A stretch of DNA of 29,061 nt, taken from Candidatus Bipolaricaulota bacterium. Lineage in GTDB: Bacteria > Bipolaricaulota > Bipolaricaulia > M55B111. A program made the position numbers and the translations under genes. The first letter of the stretch is position 1. The number at the start of each line of letters is the position of its first letter. Below are positions 15,698-24,172 of this stretch, piece after piece. Under the pieces are notes generated by a model. It had not been told where the DNA came from and did not search any database. It saw only the letters and a program-made list of their open reading frames with translations. The stretch spans positions 1 through 29,061 of the forward strand of contig JAGXLP010000003.1 of NCBI GenBank assembly GCA_018334615.1. Direction: 5' to 3'.

Positions 15698-18600
15698 ATG
15701 ATAATACTTCACGGTTGTTGGGTTCCAGATGGCAGTGAACTTCTCGGGGGAGAAGCCGAGGATTCGGAAAAAGAGGTCCCATTTGGCGGGAAATTCTTCC
15801 TTTGGGGTGAATCTACCACCCCCCGGGGACGAAGACGGTTTCCCGGCCCATCCAGAAAGCAATACCCTAAAAAACATCCCTGGCAAGTGGACCCTTCCGT
15901 AATTTTGGATAATTTCAAAGGGCTATTATCCGACCTTGATTCTGACGGCTTTTTCGATTCCGTCGACCTGAACTCTCGTATCCTATTTCTCCCCACCGAC
16001 GAGGAAAACGATTTACCCCAACCATCGTCAATATGGGTAATTGAAGACCTGGACGTTGATTTTACCCCCGACTCTCCCTCTATCATGCCCTGGGAGATAT
16101 GGGGAATCTCGGTACCGATTGATCCCGGGCTTTCCCTGTTTAGCTCAGATCCGGATTACTTTCGGCAATCGTTTCACCCCGGCAGGGAGCTGGCGTTTAT
16201 TTACAATACGACGGAGTTCGCCCGGTCCCTGTTGAATCGACAGAGATTTATACCGGCCCTTCACAGAAACGATACAGGAGACCTGGAGGCCCGCTGGAGA
16301 CCGTTATTAGATCTTCCCAGAGACCAAAAGTACTTTGATGACCTCGCCAGGTCGGCACCAGCTATCCTGTTCGCCGCTGTTAAAGGAGAAAACGACCCAT
16401 TCCAGAAATCCGGAGCCGAGACTTATCTACGTGGTTTACTGAACACGATAATTGACCACAAAATTCGGGAGCAGCTTGTCCGTAACGATTGGGGAGACGA
16501 CTTTCGAACTGGAAAGAAAAAAGCTAGAAACGAATCGGTCGGATTAAAATGGTTGAACCATCTCGGTGCTCGGAACAATCCTCAAATGGATCTTTCCACA
16601 AGGGAAGACCGCCGCTTGACCACTTCATATGGAAATTGGATCAGGGCGATAAGAAAGACTTCCGACAGTGGACTTCGAACCGGCTTCAAATTAGTTCCTC
16701 CCGCCGAGAAGTCGGACGGCTCGCCTCTGTTTTCCTCTCAGGAAGGATGGAAGCTCGACTTCTTTCTGGAAACCATCGACAGTGAAAGCTTCCACCTGAC
16801 CGCCAAAGAACTCTGGGCGCGAGATAAGGAGGAACTGGAGCCGCTGCGAGAACGCTACGGTTCCCCAGAAGAGAAATTATTGACGGACCTGGGAGTTGCT
16901 TCCAACCTGTTTCCGGCCATCGGTTCCGGCTTGAAATCCAAACAACCGACAGGATGTAACCTTTCCGTCAACGAGGCCTATAAATACTTAAAAGAGGGCT
17001 ACTGGCTGCTTAAAGAGGCCGGGTTCCTGACCAGAGTCCCCTCCTGGTGGGACCCAAACTCCCTGGAGACGGATGCAGAATTGGGATTAAAGGCGACCGT
17101 TTCACCCGAAGAGAAGGCCGGACGCGCCTCGATCCGCTCTGCCGGCGGCTGGAAATCTCCGATCGATTTCGAATGGCAGCTCGCCGTCGGGGACGATACG
17201 ATCACCGCGGAAGAGTTCGAAAAACTCGCCTCCCTAAAGAGCCCTCTTGTAAAGATCTGGGGCCAGTGGGTAGAGCTGGACCCAGATGACGTGGAAAAGA
17301 CGCTTGATTTCTTAACTGAAGGAAAAGATGAAAAACTTGATTTAAGCGAGACGGCCCAGAAGATACTATCCGATTCTAAGGAGAGCCCTTTACCGATAAC
17401 TGATCTGGAGATAGCTGGCGATGAGGAGGAAAGTGGGGGCGAGAAGGAAAATTGGATCGACAAACTCGTATTTGGTGATGATGACGGAGATCAGGGGCTG
17501 GACGAAGCTGAATTGAGAGAAGCTCCTTCGGAATTTCACGGGGAACTCTGGGAGCACCAGGAAAAGGGACTCGGCTGGCTTCTATCGTTAACCTCCAGGG
17601 GTTTCTCCCCCTGCCTGGCCGACGACATGGGGCTGGGTAAGACGATCCAACTGCTGGCCGCCCTGTTGAAGTTTAAACACGATGACGGGAAGTTTCCGGA
17701 CCCAGCACCTTCCTTGCTGGTTTGCCCCACTTCGGTCCTGGGGAACTGGGGCCGGGAAGTGGAACGTTTTGCCCCCTCGCTATCTCACATGATCCATCAC
17801 GGAGGAAATCGCCTGCAAGAACAAGAATTTATCCAAACAGCAAGGGAAACCGATTTAACCGTTACATCTTACGGGCTGTTGAGAAACGACTTTAGCTTGT
17901 TAAACGAAATTGACTGGAGGGTGGTGGCTCTTGATGAGGCTCAAAAGATAAAGAACCCGGAAACGAAAACCGCCCGAAGGGCAAGAGACCTTCCCTCGAA
18001 AGTGCGAGTTGCTTTGACCGGTACCCCGATCGAGAACAACCTTATGGAATTATGGTCCATTATGGAGTTTCTTAACCCAGGCTATTTGGGACCAAAAGGG
18101 AGCTTCAAAAACGAATACGCGAAACCGATCCAGCAAAAGAGAAAAGGGTCTCGGCAAAAGCAGAAGACGTTAAAAAAGCTGGTGAATCCGTTTATTTTAA
18201 GCAGGAAAAAGACCGACCCGGAAATTCTCTCCGACCTTCCGGAAAAGATAGAAAAGAAGGAATACTGTTCCCTTACCCCTGAACAGGCATCGCTTTACCA
18301 GGCTGTAGTCGACGAAGCGGGGGATCGGCTTGATGAGGCCGAAAAGGACGAAGGCGACATGAAAAAGAGAGGCTGTATACTGAGCACTATCAACAGGCTA
18401 AAGCAGATATGCAATCACCCCGCTCATTTCTTGAGCGAAGAAGGATTTGATCCTGGAAGATCCGGAAAGACGGAAAGACTACTTGACATCTGCGAAACCG
18501 TCCTAGACGAAGGGTATTCCGCCCTGTTGTTCACCCAGTACGTAGAATTCGGCCAAATGATTCAGGATCACCTCCAGGACCACTTCCACTACCGAGTTCC

Positions 18601-18991
18601 CTTCCTGCACGGAGGAACATCACAAAAATCCAGAGACGAGATGATCGACGGATTCCAACGACAGGAAGAGCCTCTGCCGTTTTTCCTCCTGTCGCTAAGG
18701 GCGGGAGGCCTGGGCATCAACCTGACAGAAGCAAGTTACGTAATTCACATCGATAGATGGTGGAATCCAGCCGTGGAGTCCCAGGCTACGGACAGAGCCC
18801 ACCGGATCGGTCAGGATAATAACGTAATCGTCCACAAGTTCGTCAGCTCCGGGACTTACGAAGAGGAGATCGACCGCATGATCGAAAAAAAGAAGGAACT
18901 CGCCGAAGAGATAGTCGGGTCGGGAGAAGAGGGGTTGACCGAACTTTCCAAGCAGGAGTTTATGAACCTGATTGAACTGAAGGAGGGTTAA
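15698..18991 (+). CDS. SNF2-family DEAD/DEAH-box helicase (DUF3670-SNF2 architecture)
   Basis: 1097 residues, a normal length for the bacterial form. The start MIILHGCWVP, followed by FFLWGE near residue 35, is the usual N-terminus of this family, so ATG 15698 is taken although it lacks a ribosome site. About residues 450-590 should be the DUF3670 region, ending in an acidic linker. The helicase core follows: Walker A DDMGLGKTIQ with K648, motif II DEAQ with D746, motif III TGTPIENN, motif V SLRAGGLGINLTEASYVI and motif VI QATDRAHRIGQ at 1029-1039. All look intact. SNF2 proteins translocate on double-stranded DNA and remodel bound proteins; the bacterial role of this version is not settled. 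The next gene starts 3 bases after the stop. SNF2 plus SWIM is a recurring bacterial pair. Confidence 0.93.
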   Translation: MIILHGCWVPDGSELLGGEAEDSEKEVPFGGKFFLWGESTTPRGRRRFPGPSRKQYPKKHPWQVDPSVILDNFKGLLSDLDSDGFFDSVDLNSRILFLPTDEENDLPQPSSIWVIEDLDVDFTPDSPSIMPWEIWGISVPIDPGLSLFSSDPDYFRQSFHPGRELAFIYNTTEFARSLLNRQRFIPALHRNDTGDLEARWRPLLDLPRDQKYFDDLARSAPAILFAAVKGENDPFQKSGAETYLRGLLNTIIDHKIREQLVRNDWGDDFRTGKKKARNESVGLKWLNHLGARNNPQMDLSTREDRRLTTSYGNWIRAIRKTSDSGLRTGFKLVPPAEKSDGSPLFSSQEGWKLDFFLETIDSESFHLTAKELWARDKEELEPLRERYGSPEEKLLTDLGVASNLFPAIGSGLKSKQPTGCNLSVNEAYKYLKEGYWLLKEAGFLTRVPSWWDPNSLETDAELGLKATVSPEEKAGRASIRSAGGWKSPIDFEWQLAVGDDTITAEEFEKLASLKSPLVKIWGQWVELDPDDVEKTLDFLTEGKDEKLDLSETAQKILSDSKESPLPITDLEIAGDEEESGGEKENWIDKLVFGDDDGDQGLDEAELREAPSEFHGELWEHQEKGLGWLLSLTSRGFSPCLADDMGLGKTIQLLAALLKFKHDDGKFPDPAPSLLVCPTSVLGNWGREVERFAPSLSHMIHHGGNRLQEQEFIQTARETDLTVTSYGLLRNDFSLLNEIDWRVVALDEAQKIKNPETKTARRARDLPSKVRVALTGTPIENNLMELWSIMEFLNPGYLGPKGSFKNEYAKPIQQKRKGSRQKQKTLKKLVNPFILSRKKTDPEILSDLPEKIEKKEYCSLTPEQASLYQAVVDEAGDRLDEAEKDEGDMKKRGCILSTINRLKQICNHPAHFLSEEGFDPGRSGKTERLLDICETVLDEGYSALLFTQYVEFGQMIQDHLQDHFHYRVPFLHGGTSQKSRDEMIDGFQRQEEPLPFFLLSLRAGGLGINLTEASYVIHIDRWWNPAVESQATDRAHRIGQDNNVIVHKFVSSGTYEEEIDRMIEKKKELAEEIVGSGEEGLTELSKQEFMNLIELKEG

Positions 18992-18994
18992 GCC

Positions 18995-19825
18995 ATGGGG
19001 TATTGGAAGAACTTCGAATACACGACGCCCAAACCGGTCGAAGACGGGATAAAAGCCCGGACCAGGCGTGGCGAGTTCGGAGAGAGCCAGATAGGTAAAC
19101 GGTGGATAGAGGTCCTGAAATCGTTCGGCAAATCCAATCGACTTCAGCGGGGAAGACGTTACGCCCGCAAGGGTCAGGTGCGGGAGGTAAACATCGACAA
19201 AGGAGAGGTCACCGCCGAAGTACAGGGTTCGCGTTCCAAACCTTATAAGGTTATGATAGAGCTAGAGCCGTATTCTGAACAATCCTGGAAGGATATCATC
19301 GACGGAATATCCTCCGTCCCTCTGTACTACGCCGCTTTCAGTTCGGGAAGCGTCCCCGAGGATTTCCACGAAGTCCTGGCCGGTTATGACCTATCGCTTA
19401 CTCCGAAGGACCAGGGTGAACTCAATACCCGCTGCTCCTGTCCGGATTCTACAAACCCGTGTAAACATATAGCTGCGGTTTACTACCTACTCGGAGAAAC
19501 GTTCGACGAGGATCCCTTTCAGTTAACTAAGATCAGGGGCAGAACCAGGGAAGAACTACTGGAAGCTCTTTCCGGATCCGGATCGGGGCGAGATACGAAA
19601 GGACAAAGCTCTCCGCCCCCCGAAACTCCCTTAGATACCGACCCGGATAAGTTCTGGAAACCGAGACCCGAGCTTCCTTCTACCGATTCATTAAACTTAA
19701 ACCATCGAACTCAAGGTGAACCGGCTATTCTCAAATTGTTGGGAGTACCACAATTTTTACCGAACAGCAAAAAATATCGCCGGAGCCTGGAGGAAGCATA
19801 CTGGCTTGTATCCGAGGATAAGTAA
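18995..19825 (+). CDS. SWIM zinc-finger protein
   Basis: 276 residues. The zinc site CxCx6CxH is complete: C147, C149, C156 and H158 in CSCPDSTNPCKHIAAVYYLL. SWIM domains bind DNA or proteins and often accompany SNF2 helicases. The N-terminal 130 residues (WIEVLKSFGKSNRLQRGRRY, then VREVNIDKGEVTAEVQGS) form the usual leading domain of these partners. The C-terminal 70 residues are proline-rich and probably flexible. The ATG lies 3 bases after the helicase stop, with GGAGGG inside the helicase end as its ribosome site, so translation is coupled. The two proteins very likely act together. The intergenic gap after it carries copy 2 of the 90-bp repeat. Confidence 0.88.
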   Translation: MGYWKNFEYTTPKPVEDGIKARTRRGEFGESQIGKRWIEVLKSFGKSNRLQRGRRYARKGQVREVNIDKGEVTAEVQGSRSKPYKVMIELEPYSEQSWKDIIDGISSVPLYYAAFSSGSVPEDFHEVLAGYDLSLTPKDQGELNTRCSCPDSTNPCKHIAAVYYLLGETFDEDPFQLTKIRGRTREELLEALSGSGSGRDTKGQSSPPPETPLDTDPDKFWKPRPELPSTDSLNLNHRTQGEPAILKLLGVPQFLPNSKKYRRSLEEAYWLVSEDK

Positions 19826-19925
19826 GCCATATTTTTTCTGTTGATCCCGCTAAGTTCCCGTTATTGAAATTTCCTATAGCTCAAATCTTTCAACATCGAG
19901 TATTACCTGGAGGTCTTAGTAGCCC

Positions 19926-19945
19926 GACTCCCTCGTTTGGGAGTC
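19926..19945 (+). terminator. Hairpin downstream of the SWIM gene
   Basis: GACTCCC (19926-19932) pairs perfectly with GGGAGTC (19939-19945) across TCGTTT, about 100 bases after the SWIM stop. No T-run follows. It could be a weak terminator of the SNF2 operon or an element relic; AGTCAAGAAG follows, similar to the element ends. Confidence 0.35.
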
Positions 19946-19980
19946 AAGAAGAGGGAGACGCAATAATTTCCGACGACAGG

Positions 19981-20073
19981 ACTTTGCATTTTTTAATGTC
20001 ATTTTTCTGCAAAAATTAGTTGCCAAAGACAATCTAATACTTACCTGGGGATAATTTTGGAATTTCACACTTA
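19981..20073 (+). repeat. 90-bp direct repeat with IS21-like end, copy 2
   Basis: Same orientation as copy 1 at 14942-15031. The segment 19985-20031 (TGCATTTTTTAATGTC to GCCAAAGACA) matches the IS21 left end at 24736-24782 read in reverse. The match to that IS runs to AATC, while the following TAATACTTACCTGGGG segment is shared only with copy 1. It lies directly upstream of the MNT gene and may include its promoter. Confidence 0.8.
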
Positions 20074-20109
20074 GCTAGCTATACTTAAATGGTTTTATAG
20101 AGGTGTAAA

Positions 20110-20517
20110 ATGGAGACGGCGAAAAAACCAAAAATCATAAAGAAATTTAACGATGAAGTTCTTGAGGAAATGGTAGATAGGCTTGTAAAAGAGCTTGATC
20201 CCCTCAAAATTATCTTATTTGGATCGTATTCTTACGGGGAAACATCAAAAGACAGCGACGTCGATATACTCATAATAAAAGAATCAGAGCTTCCTCGATA
20301 CAAGCGATCCGTACCTGCTTATAAAGCTTTATCAGGTTTAATAATTCCAAAAGATATTCTAGTTTATACCCCGGAGGAGGTAGAGGAATGGAGCGAAGTA
20401 CCTCAGGTTTTTATTTCCAGGGTTATGGATAGAGGTACAGTTATTTATGAAAAAGAGTCAATTACCCCGCCCCAATCTACGGGACTTGAAAAAACACATG
20501 AGCAACAGAACCCTTAA
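20110..20517 (+). CDS. MNT-type nucleotidyltransferase, C-terminus overwritten by repeat B
   Basis: 135 residues. The polymerase-beta-like fold motif is intact: ILFGSYSYGETSKDSDVDIL, with GS at 38-39 and catalytic D50 and D52. Such minimal nucleotidyltransferases are usually antitoxins that AMPylate a HEPN RNase partner encoded next door. The ATG follows GAGGTG. From 20456 on, the last 19 codons and the stop lie inside repeat copy B, so the tail (TPPQSTGLEKTHEQQNP) is repeat-derived and not part of the family. No HEPN gene is seen on either side, so the partner was probably lost. The catalytic part could still fold; whether the extended tail is tolerated is unknown. Confidence 0.8.
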   Translation: METAKKPKIIKKFNDEVLEEMVDRLVKELDPLKIILFGSYSYGETSKDSDVDILIIKESELPRYKRSVPAYKALSGLIIPKDILVYTPEEVEEWSEVPQVFISRVMDRGTVIYEKESITPPQSTGLEKTHEQQNP

Positions 20518-20722
20518 CCCAACAACCGGGAATTGACCCAGCACTCACTTGAGGAAACGAACTTGGTTAAAAAAGTCCTACTAATTTCAGGTCAACTTAG
20601 CCCAAACAGGTTAAGCTTACGACAACTTGACCAAGTATCATATCTCAAGTGAGTGCTGGACCAAAAACCAGCCGATTCATTCCCGCAGCAAGCTAGGGGC
20701 TTTCTTGGCAAGTTTTGGTAAA
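20456..20722 (+). repeat. 267-bp structured dispersed repeat, copy B
   Basis: Copy B has the cleanest outer stem: CCAGCACTCACTTGAG (20538-20553) pairs over 16 bp with CTCAAGTGAGTGCTGG (20644-20659). Within it ACTTGGTTAA pairs with TTGACCAAGT (one G-T). The innermost hairpin is CTTAGCC (20596-20602) with GGTTAAG (20609-20615), containing one G-T pair. End hairpins flank this core. The left end begins inside the MNT gene and supplies its stop codon. The right end lies beside a transposase remnant. Confidence 0.85.
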
Positions 20723-20730
20723 CTTTCGGT

Positions 20731-20949
20731 TCAAATGTTCCTTTGGAGGCATCCTTCCTCAGGAGGTTGATAGCCGATATATTTGCGGGCATTTTTGTTG
20801 GATACTTCTATCCTCTCATCTATTTCTTCTATGCTCTCGAATTGGTGGCGGTTCCAGAACACCTGGGAAAACAGGGAGTTGCTCCCTTCTATTAACGTCT
20901 GGGTTGCGGGCTTTCTGGGTACGGAAAAGTTAAGGGTTAACTTTCTTTT
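20731..20949 (-). pseudogene. C-terminal remnant of a DDE (rve-type) transposase
   Basis: On the minus strand 72 codons are open with no credible start. They include FSVPRKPATQTLIEGSNSLF, then FWNRHQFESIEEIDERIE and ARKYIGYQPPEE. A V-P-x-K-P-x-T-Q-x-x-x-EGSN segment with the catalytic Glu, followed by FWN...F.S..E....FN...R.YLGY.PPEE, is the usual end of integrase-core transposases. Upstream coding is missing: an in-frame TAG lies at 20950-20952. The plus-strand ORF over the same bases is a shadow. The remnant abuts repeat B. Confidence 0.55.
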
Positions 20950-20952
20950 CTA

Positions 20953-21298
20953 AATCGAATCCCTTTTTTCATGTAGGCCTATTTCCTCCCGAGAAACTTC
21001 TGTTTTATCTCGACTTAATCGATTGAGCCATCGATCAATGTTAACCGATAGGCATCTGGGTTTTATTATACAGCAACCCTTAATCTAAATAAGGTGGATT
21101 CAACCAGTAAGTGCAACTTTGATCTGGAGAAAAGAGGTAAACTGCGGTAGTCTAACCACCGCCCGCCCTCGCTCCTTTATTTTGAAAAGATCTGGAGACC
21201 GAATTTGAAATTCGGCCGTCTGCTTTAACCGTGTAGGTCCAGGGGGGAGGCGTGAATTTGTTGTCGGAGGTAATAAAACGTCAACCGTCTACTTGAGG
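20953..21298. other. 346-base gap without a gene
   Basis: No coding stretch or RNA gene is visible. A perfect 17-base palindrome, CCGAATTTGAAATTCGG, lies at 21199-21215 and could terminate or regulate the methyltransferase transcript, which ends at 21299 from the other side. Smaller inverted repeats (ATCGAT...ATCGAT near 21020-21037, and GCGGT...ACCGC near 21145-21165) are present. Confidence 0.4.
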
Positions 21299-21805
21299 TT
21301 AAGCTTTGACAAACTTGTCAATTCTACCTCTCCTATCAGTACGTTCGAATAGGTCTTCCGGGGGATTGATCCCCCCTTCTACTGATAATATGCCATCTGC
21401 CTTTAACACCCGAAACGCCTCCCTCCAGATTTCACCCAGGGTGCTGCCCTTCGACCTGGCGAGACCAAATACGAAAACAAGGTCAAACTTCTCATCGGAA
21501 AATTCAGTGTCAGCCGCGTCCACTCGGGAGACTTCAATATTTCTAACAGGGCCCTTGCTTACCTTTTCTCTGACGTGTTGAATCGCGATTGAATTTATAT
21601 CGATTGCGTTAACACTTCCTTTTGTTCCAACTATTTCACCGGCGGGTACCGTGAAAAAGCCGGGGCCACACCCGATTTCTAGCACGCGTTGACCCTCCGT
21701 TACGCCAGCCGCCCTCAACACCTCGTAGGGGTCTCGGAATAGACTGTAGAGAGTTTCATGATAGAAGGACATCATTTTGAAGCTAATTTTATCCGCTAAT
21801 GACAC
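21299..21805 (-). CDS. Class I SAM-dependent methyltransferase
   Basis: 168 residues. Motif I VLEIGCGPGFFTVPAGEIVG near residue 40 binds S-adenosylmethionine. It is followed by an acidic strand end, NAIDINSIAI, and by FDLVFVFGLA and REAFRVLKADGILSVEGG, the motif IV and post-motif positions of UbiE/type-11 methyltransferases. The start is GTG at 21805, chosen because AAAGGAGG lies six bases upstream. The protein is short for the family and ends soon after the last core strands. The N-terminal MSFYHETLYSLFRDP helix is common in this group. The substrate is unknown. It stands alone between transposon remnants. Confidence 0.8.
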   Translation of the reverse strand: MSLADKISFKMMSFYHETLYSLFRDPYEVLRAAGVTEGQRVLEIGCGPGFFTVPAGEIVGTKGSVNAIDINSIAIQHVREKVSKGPVRNIEVSRVDAADTEFSDEKFDLVFVFGLARSKGSTLGEIWREAFRVLKADGILSVEGGINPPEDLFERTDRRGRIDKFVKA

Positions 21806-21876
21806 GTTAACCTCCTTTTTTGAAATGGGTCTTGTGGGGAACTTTAGCGAAACTTTTCCTGTGAACCGGATGAAAG

Positions 21877-22230
21877 TTACTCCGGTTCTCCCATCAATAT
21901 CTCAAGGATCTTATCAACTTGTTCGTCAAGATCCAAGTTTCGGTAATTGTAACGAAACTCCATCTCCTTCAGATAGTACTTCCAGTTCTTCTTTCTAATG
22001 CCCTTGTAGGTATGCATGTTAGTCTTAGACAGTCCCCAGAAGCCTTCTATTCCGTTTATATGTACTTCGCCGATGCGTATCGTAATCCTCGTCTCCGTGA
22101 GAAACGCTATTTGTAAAATATCCTCCCGGCTTATCTGTTTCCAAATCGGCCCCTCCTCGGGATCAAGATCAAATCCTTCAGAGCCGAACATTTTGAGATA
22201 ATCCAGCTTGAACTTTACATCTTCTCCCTT
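21877..22230 (-). pseudogene. ISXO2/IS1595-like transposase, C-terminal remnant
   Basis: The open frame ends with GEVHINGIEGFWGLSKTNMH, then KGIRKKNWKYYLKEMEFRYN and YR. This is the end of the ISXO2-like DDE domain (usual form H.N.IE.FWS..KR...G....S...L..Y..EF.FRYN.R). The catalytic aspartates expected 100 or more residues upstream are not present. An in-frame TAG at 22231-22233 precedes this segment. A methionine at 22191 would allow a 104-residue product, but it has no ribosome site and would be only a fragment. It is read as a decayed insertion sequence. Confidence 0.65.
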
Positions 22231-22233
22231 CTA

Positions 22234-22386
22234 TTCAACAAACTGAGCAAGCAACTCGCCAGCCAGATCAAACTTCCCTACAGCTTTTCCCTCCGTTTGG
22301 TAAATGGTTTTCTCTTGCAATGACCCCCGTATTACCCAGAGCATTACTATCTCTGGATCTGGAGTCTTGCGACGGAATGATTTATT
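22234..22386 (-). pseudogene. Open stretch upstream of the ISXO2 remnant, same frame
   Basis: Fifty-one codons are open in the frame of the ISXO2 remnant, from after a TAA at 22387-22389 up to a TAG at 22231-22233. They start NKSFRRKTPDPEIVMLWVIR and end AGELLAQFVE. I do not recognise the family with confidence; RRKTPDPEIVML resembles the beginning of some transposases. Either it is the N-terminal part of the same broken transposase or an independent fragment. Confidence 0.3.
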
Positions 22387-22438
22387 TTATTAGGAGAAGA
22401 AGGCTTTGACTCAATTTTGGGCTTGAAAGAGAAAACCG

Positions 22439-23368
22439 TTAAATATTTCGCAATCTCCACTCGATGCCTGGATGGTTAGGGAGCTCGTTATTAAAATCCA
22501 CGTCTCCAAAAAGAAGCTCTGGCTCATAGTGCTTTTCCTCAAACATCCGCTCAATAAATTCCATTTCGTTATCCCGGTAAGCAAGAAATTCTTTTACTAA
22601 GGGCTTAACTTCTTGGCGCATCTCATCCAAATCAACGCTTTTCCCCTTCCTCAGCATGGGAAGCAAGGAACGCCTTATATCTCTTGTGGTTATCCCCTCT
22701 AGATTCGTTGAGTCCACTTCTCTTGGATCTCCGTTAAGACAGAGCGAGAACAAGAAACACTTCCTCATTGCTTCTCGATCAAAAGTAAGGTTGCTTGTCA
22801 ACAACCGATAAATGTCGTATAGGTCTCGAGTGGCTCCTCTCTGAACGAGAGCGGTTAACTTTCTTCCAAAAAGCTCCTCGATTTTTAAGCTCAGTACCTG
22901 AAATTCTCCTACATCAAATGGGTGCTCGAATTTTCGCTTGATTGGACTCAAAATCGTAGCTCGTTTCAGGTAGTTTATCTCGAGTTCAATTCTGTCTCTG
23001 TTTTCGGCCGAGTTCTCGTAAAACAGATTATACTTCTGAAGGGCATATGACTTCCTTTCCTTTGACCTGTATTCTAAAATCCGAAACACTTTTTTGAGAA
23101 TGTCATCGATTACTGCTCTATCCTGTTCCATCTGCTCCTTCTCCACCGAGCCCACATAGTCCATATCTATATCCACTGAAAGCCTGGGAAGGTGAAAATG
23201 GAGAAAATTTATTGCAGTTCCCCCTTTCAGAACAAGTTCATTTCCAATTCGGGTTCCTACGATTTCTTTCAAAAGTTCGGTCAACCGGTAAACTTTTTCT
23301 AAAACGTCCATTTGAAATCCCGTTCTTTCGGAGAGATTCTCAAAGGTTTGCCGGTCAAGCTTGGCCAT
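22439..23368 (-). CDS. abiEii: AbiEii-type nucleotidyltransferase toxin
   Basis: 309 residues. The nucleotidyltransferase motif is intact: LVLKGGTAINF (GGTA at 49-52), then PRLSVDIDMDY with S64, D66 and D68. Later, KIEELFGRKLTALVQRGATR and DLYDIYRLL at about 160-200 are the other conserved AbiEii blocks. In the AbiE type IV toxin-antitoxin and phage-abortive-infection system this protein is the toxin, a nucleotidyltransferase. The ATG directly abuts the TAA of the antitoxin gene (TAAATG), so translation is coupled, in the expected order antitoxin then toxin. No broken motif was seen, so the pair looks functional. Confidence 0.88.
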   Translation of the reverse strand: MAKLDRQTFENLSERTGFQMDVLEKVYRLTELLKEIVGTRIGNELVLKGGTAINFLHFHLPRLSVDIDMDYVGSVEKEQMEQDRAVIDDILKKVFRILEYRSKERKSYALQKYNLFYENSAENRDRIELEINYLKRATILSPIKRKFEHPFDVGEFQVLSLKIEELFGRKLTALVQRGATRDLYDIYRLLTSNLTFDREAMRKCFLFSLCLNGDPREVDSTNLEGITTRDIRRSLLPMLRKGKSVDLDEMRQEVKPLVKEFLAYRDNEMEFIERMFEEKHYEPELLFGDVDFNNELPNHPGIEWRLRNI

Positions 23369-24172
23369 TTACACCAGCTCCTCGAAGTTGTTGGGAACCA
23401 TCAGGTTCCATTTTTCAAGATAAGAGGATTCACGATCCCGGTCCAGGTAGTAGGTCTTATTGCCTACTTCCTTTTGTAGTTTTTCCGTCACTTGTTTTGG
23501 GACTTTCAAGTCAACGTTATCCAGGACGAAGCCCGTTTTCTGGTATAGGCTGTTCTCCTCAAACTTCCCTAGGTAATCCAAGAGTTTCTCCCAGTTTAAA
23601 TCGGGAAAATTGTGAAGGCTTTTAATCAGCTCTTCCAGTCCTCCGGAGTACTTGATCCTGCGTACACAGTCCAAAAAGGTTTTCTCACGATCGCTAACGG
23701 TAACCCTTACTCCCTTTCGGTTGATATCCCTAAGGCCGAAGTAGTACTTGGTGAAGACAAACCGGTAGCTGATAGACTTGTAATTAAAGGAGTCCGCCGG
23801 CTTTTTGGTCGTTATCCATACTGTGTTGTAGGTGGATTGGGCTACTCCATGTAGCTCCAGGGCGGAGTGATAAGAAATGTAGTAATCATCTTTAAGTTTG
23901 CCCGCCACCAGAAACTTGTCGGGATTAAAATCCCCCTCCACCAAGTTAGGAGGCACCACGGCATAAACCCCACGCCTCACCTTTTTCAAATATCCCTTTT
24001 CCCGCAGATTGGTTATGTAATCCGCGCTCTTGTGGGGATCGCCCAAAATTTCTTTTACATCCTCCGTGTTGATAACGCGCTTGGAGAAAAGCTTGGAGTA
24101 AACTCTCTGTTCGGTTGGCGATAGGGCTTCCAATTTGTTTACTTCTTTTTCGTTCATAGTAGACACATCCAT
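23369..24172 (-). CDS. abiEi: AbiEi-type antitoxin / transcriptional regulator
   Basis: 267 residues. The N-terminal winged helix (EALSPTEQRVYSKLFSKRVI, then KSADYITNLREKGYLKKVRR) is followed by GVYAVVPP and the YYISYHSALELHG segment of the AbiEi C-terminal domain. This antitoxin counteracts AbiEii and represses its own promoter. The start used is ATG 24172. Another ATG five codons later is possible; neither has a clear ribosome site. The preceding 24173-24300 region is AT-rich with TATATTATTAT close to the start, which could be a -10 box. The second AbiEi-like gene at 27970-28803 is a relative (both contain KYSGGLEE). Confidence 0.85.
   Translation of the reverse strand: MDVSTMNEKEVNKLEALSPTEQRVYSKLFSKRVINTEDVKEILGDPHKSADYITNLREKGYLKKVRRGVYAVVPPNLVEGDFNPDKFLVAGKLKDDYYISYHSALELHGVAQSTYNTVWITTKKPADSFNYKSISYRFVFTKYYFGLRDINRKGVRVTVSDREKTFLDCVRRIKYSGGLEELIKSLHNFPDLNWEKLLDYLGKFEENSLYQKTGFVLDNVDLKVPKQVTEKLQKEVGNKTYYLDRDRESSYLEKWNLMVPNNFEELV

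Noticed and set aside
14942..20073. Composite transposon made by the two 90-bp repeats
   Set aside because: The IS21-like ends are in direct, not inverted, orientation and lack transposase genes, so a simple composite unit is not supported; recombination or duplication is more likely.
20715..20933. 72-residue plus-strand ORF after repeat B
   Set aside because: The opposite strand gives a recognisable transposase end, so this frame is a shadow.
20953..21298. tRNA or small RNA gene in the gap before the methyltransferase gene
   Set aside because: No cloverleaf, no T-arm consensus and no recognised RNA fold; only short palindromes.
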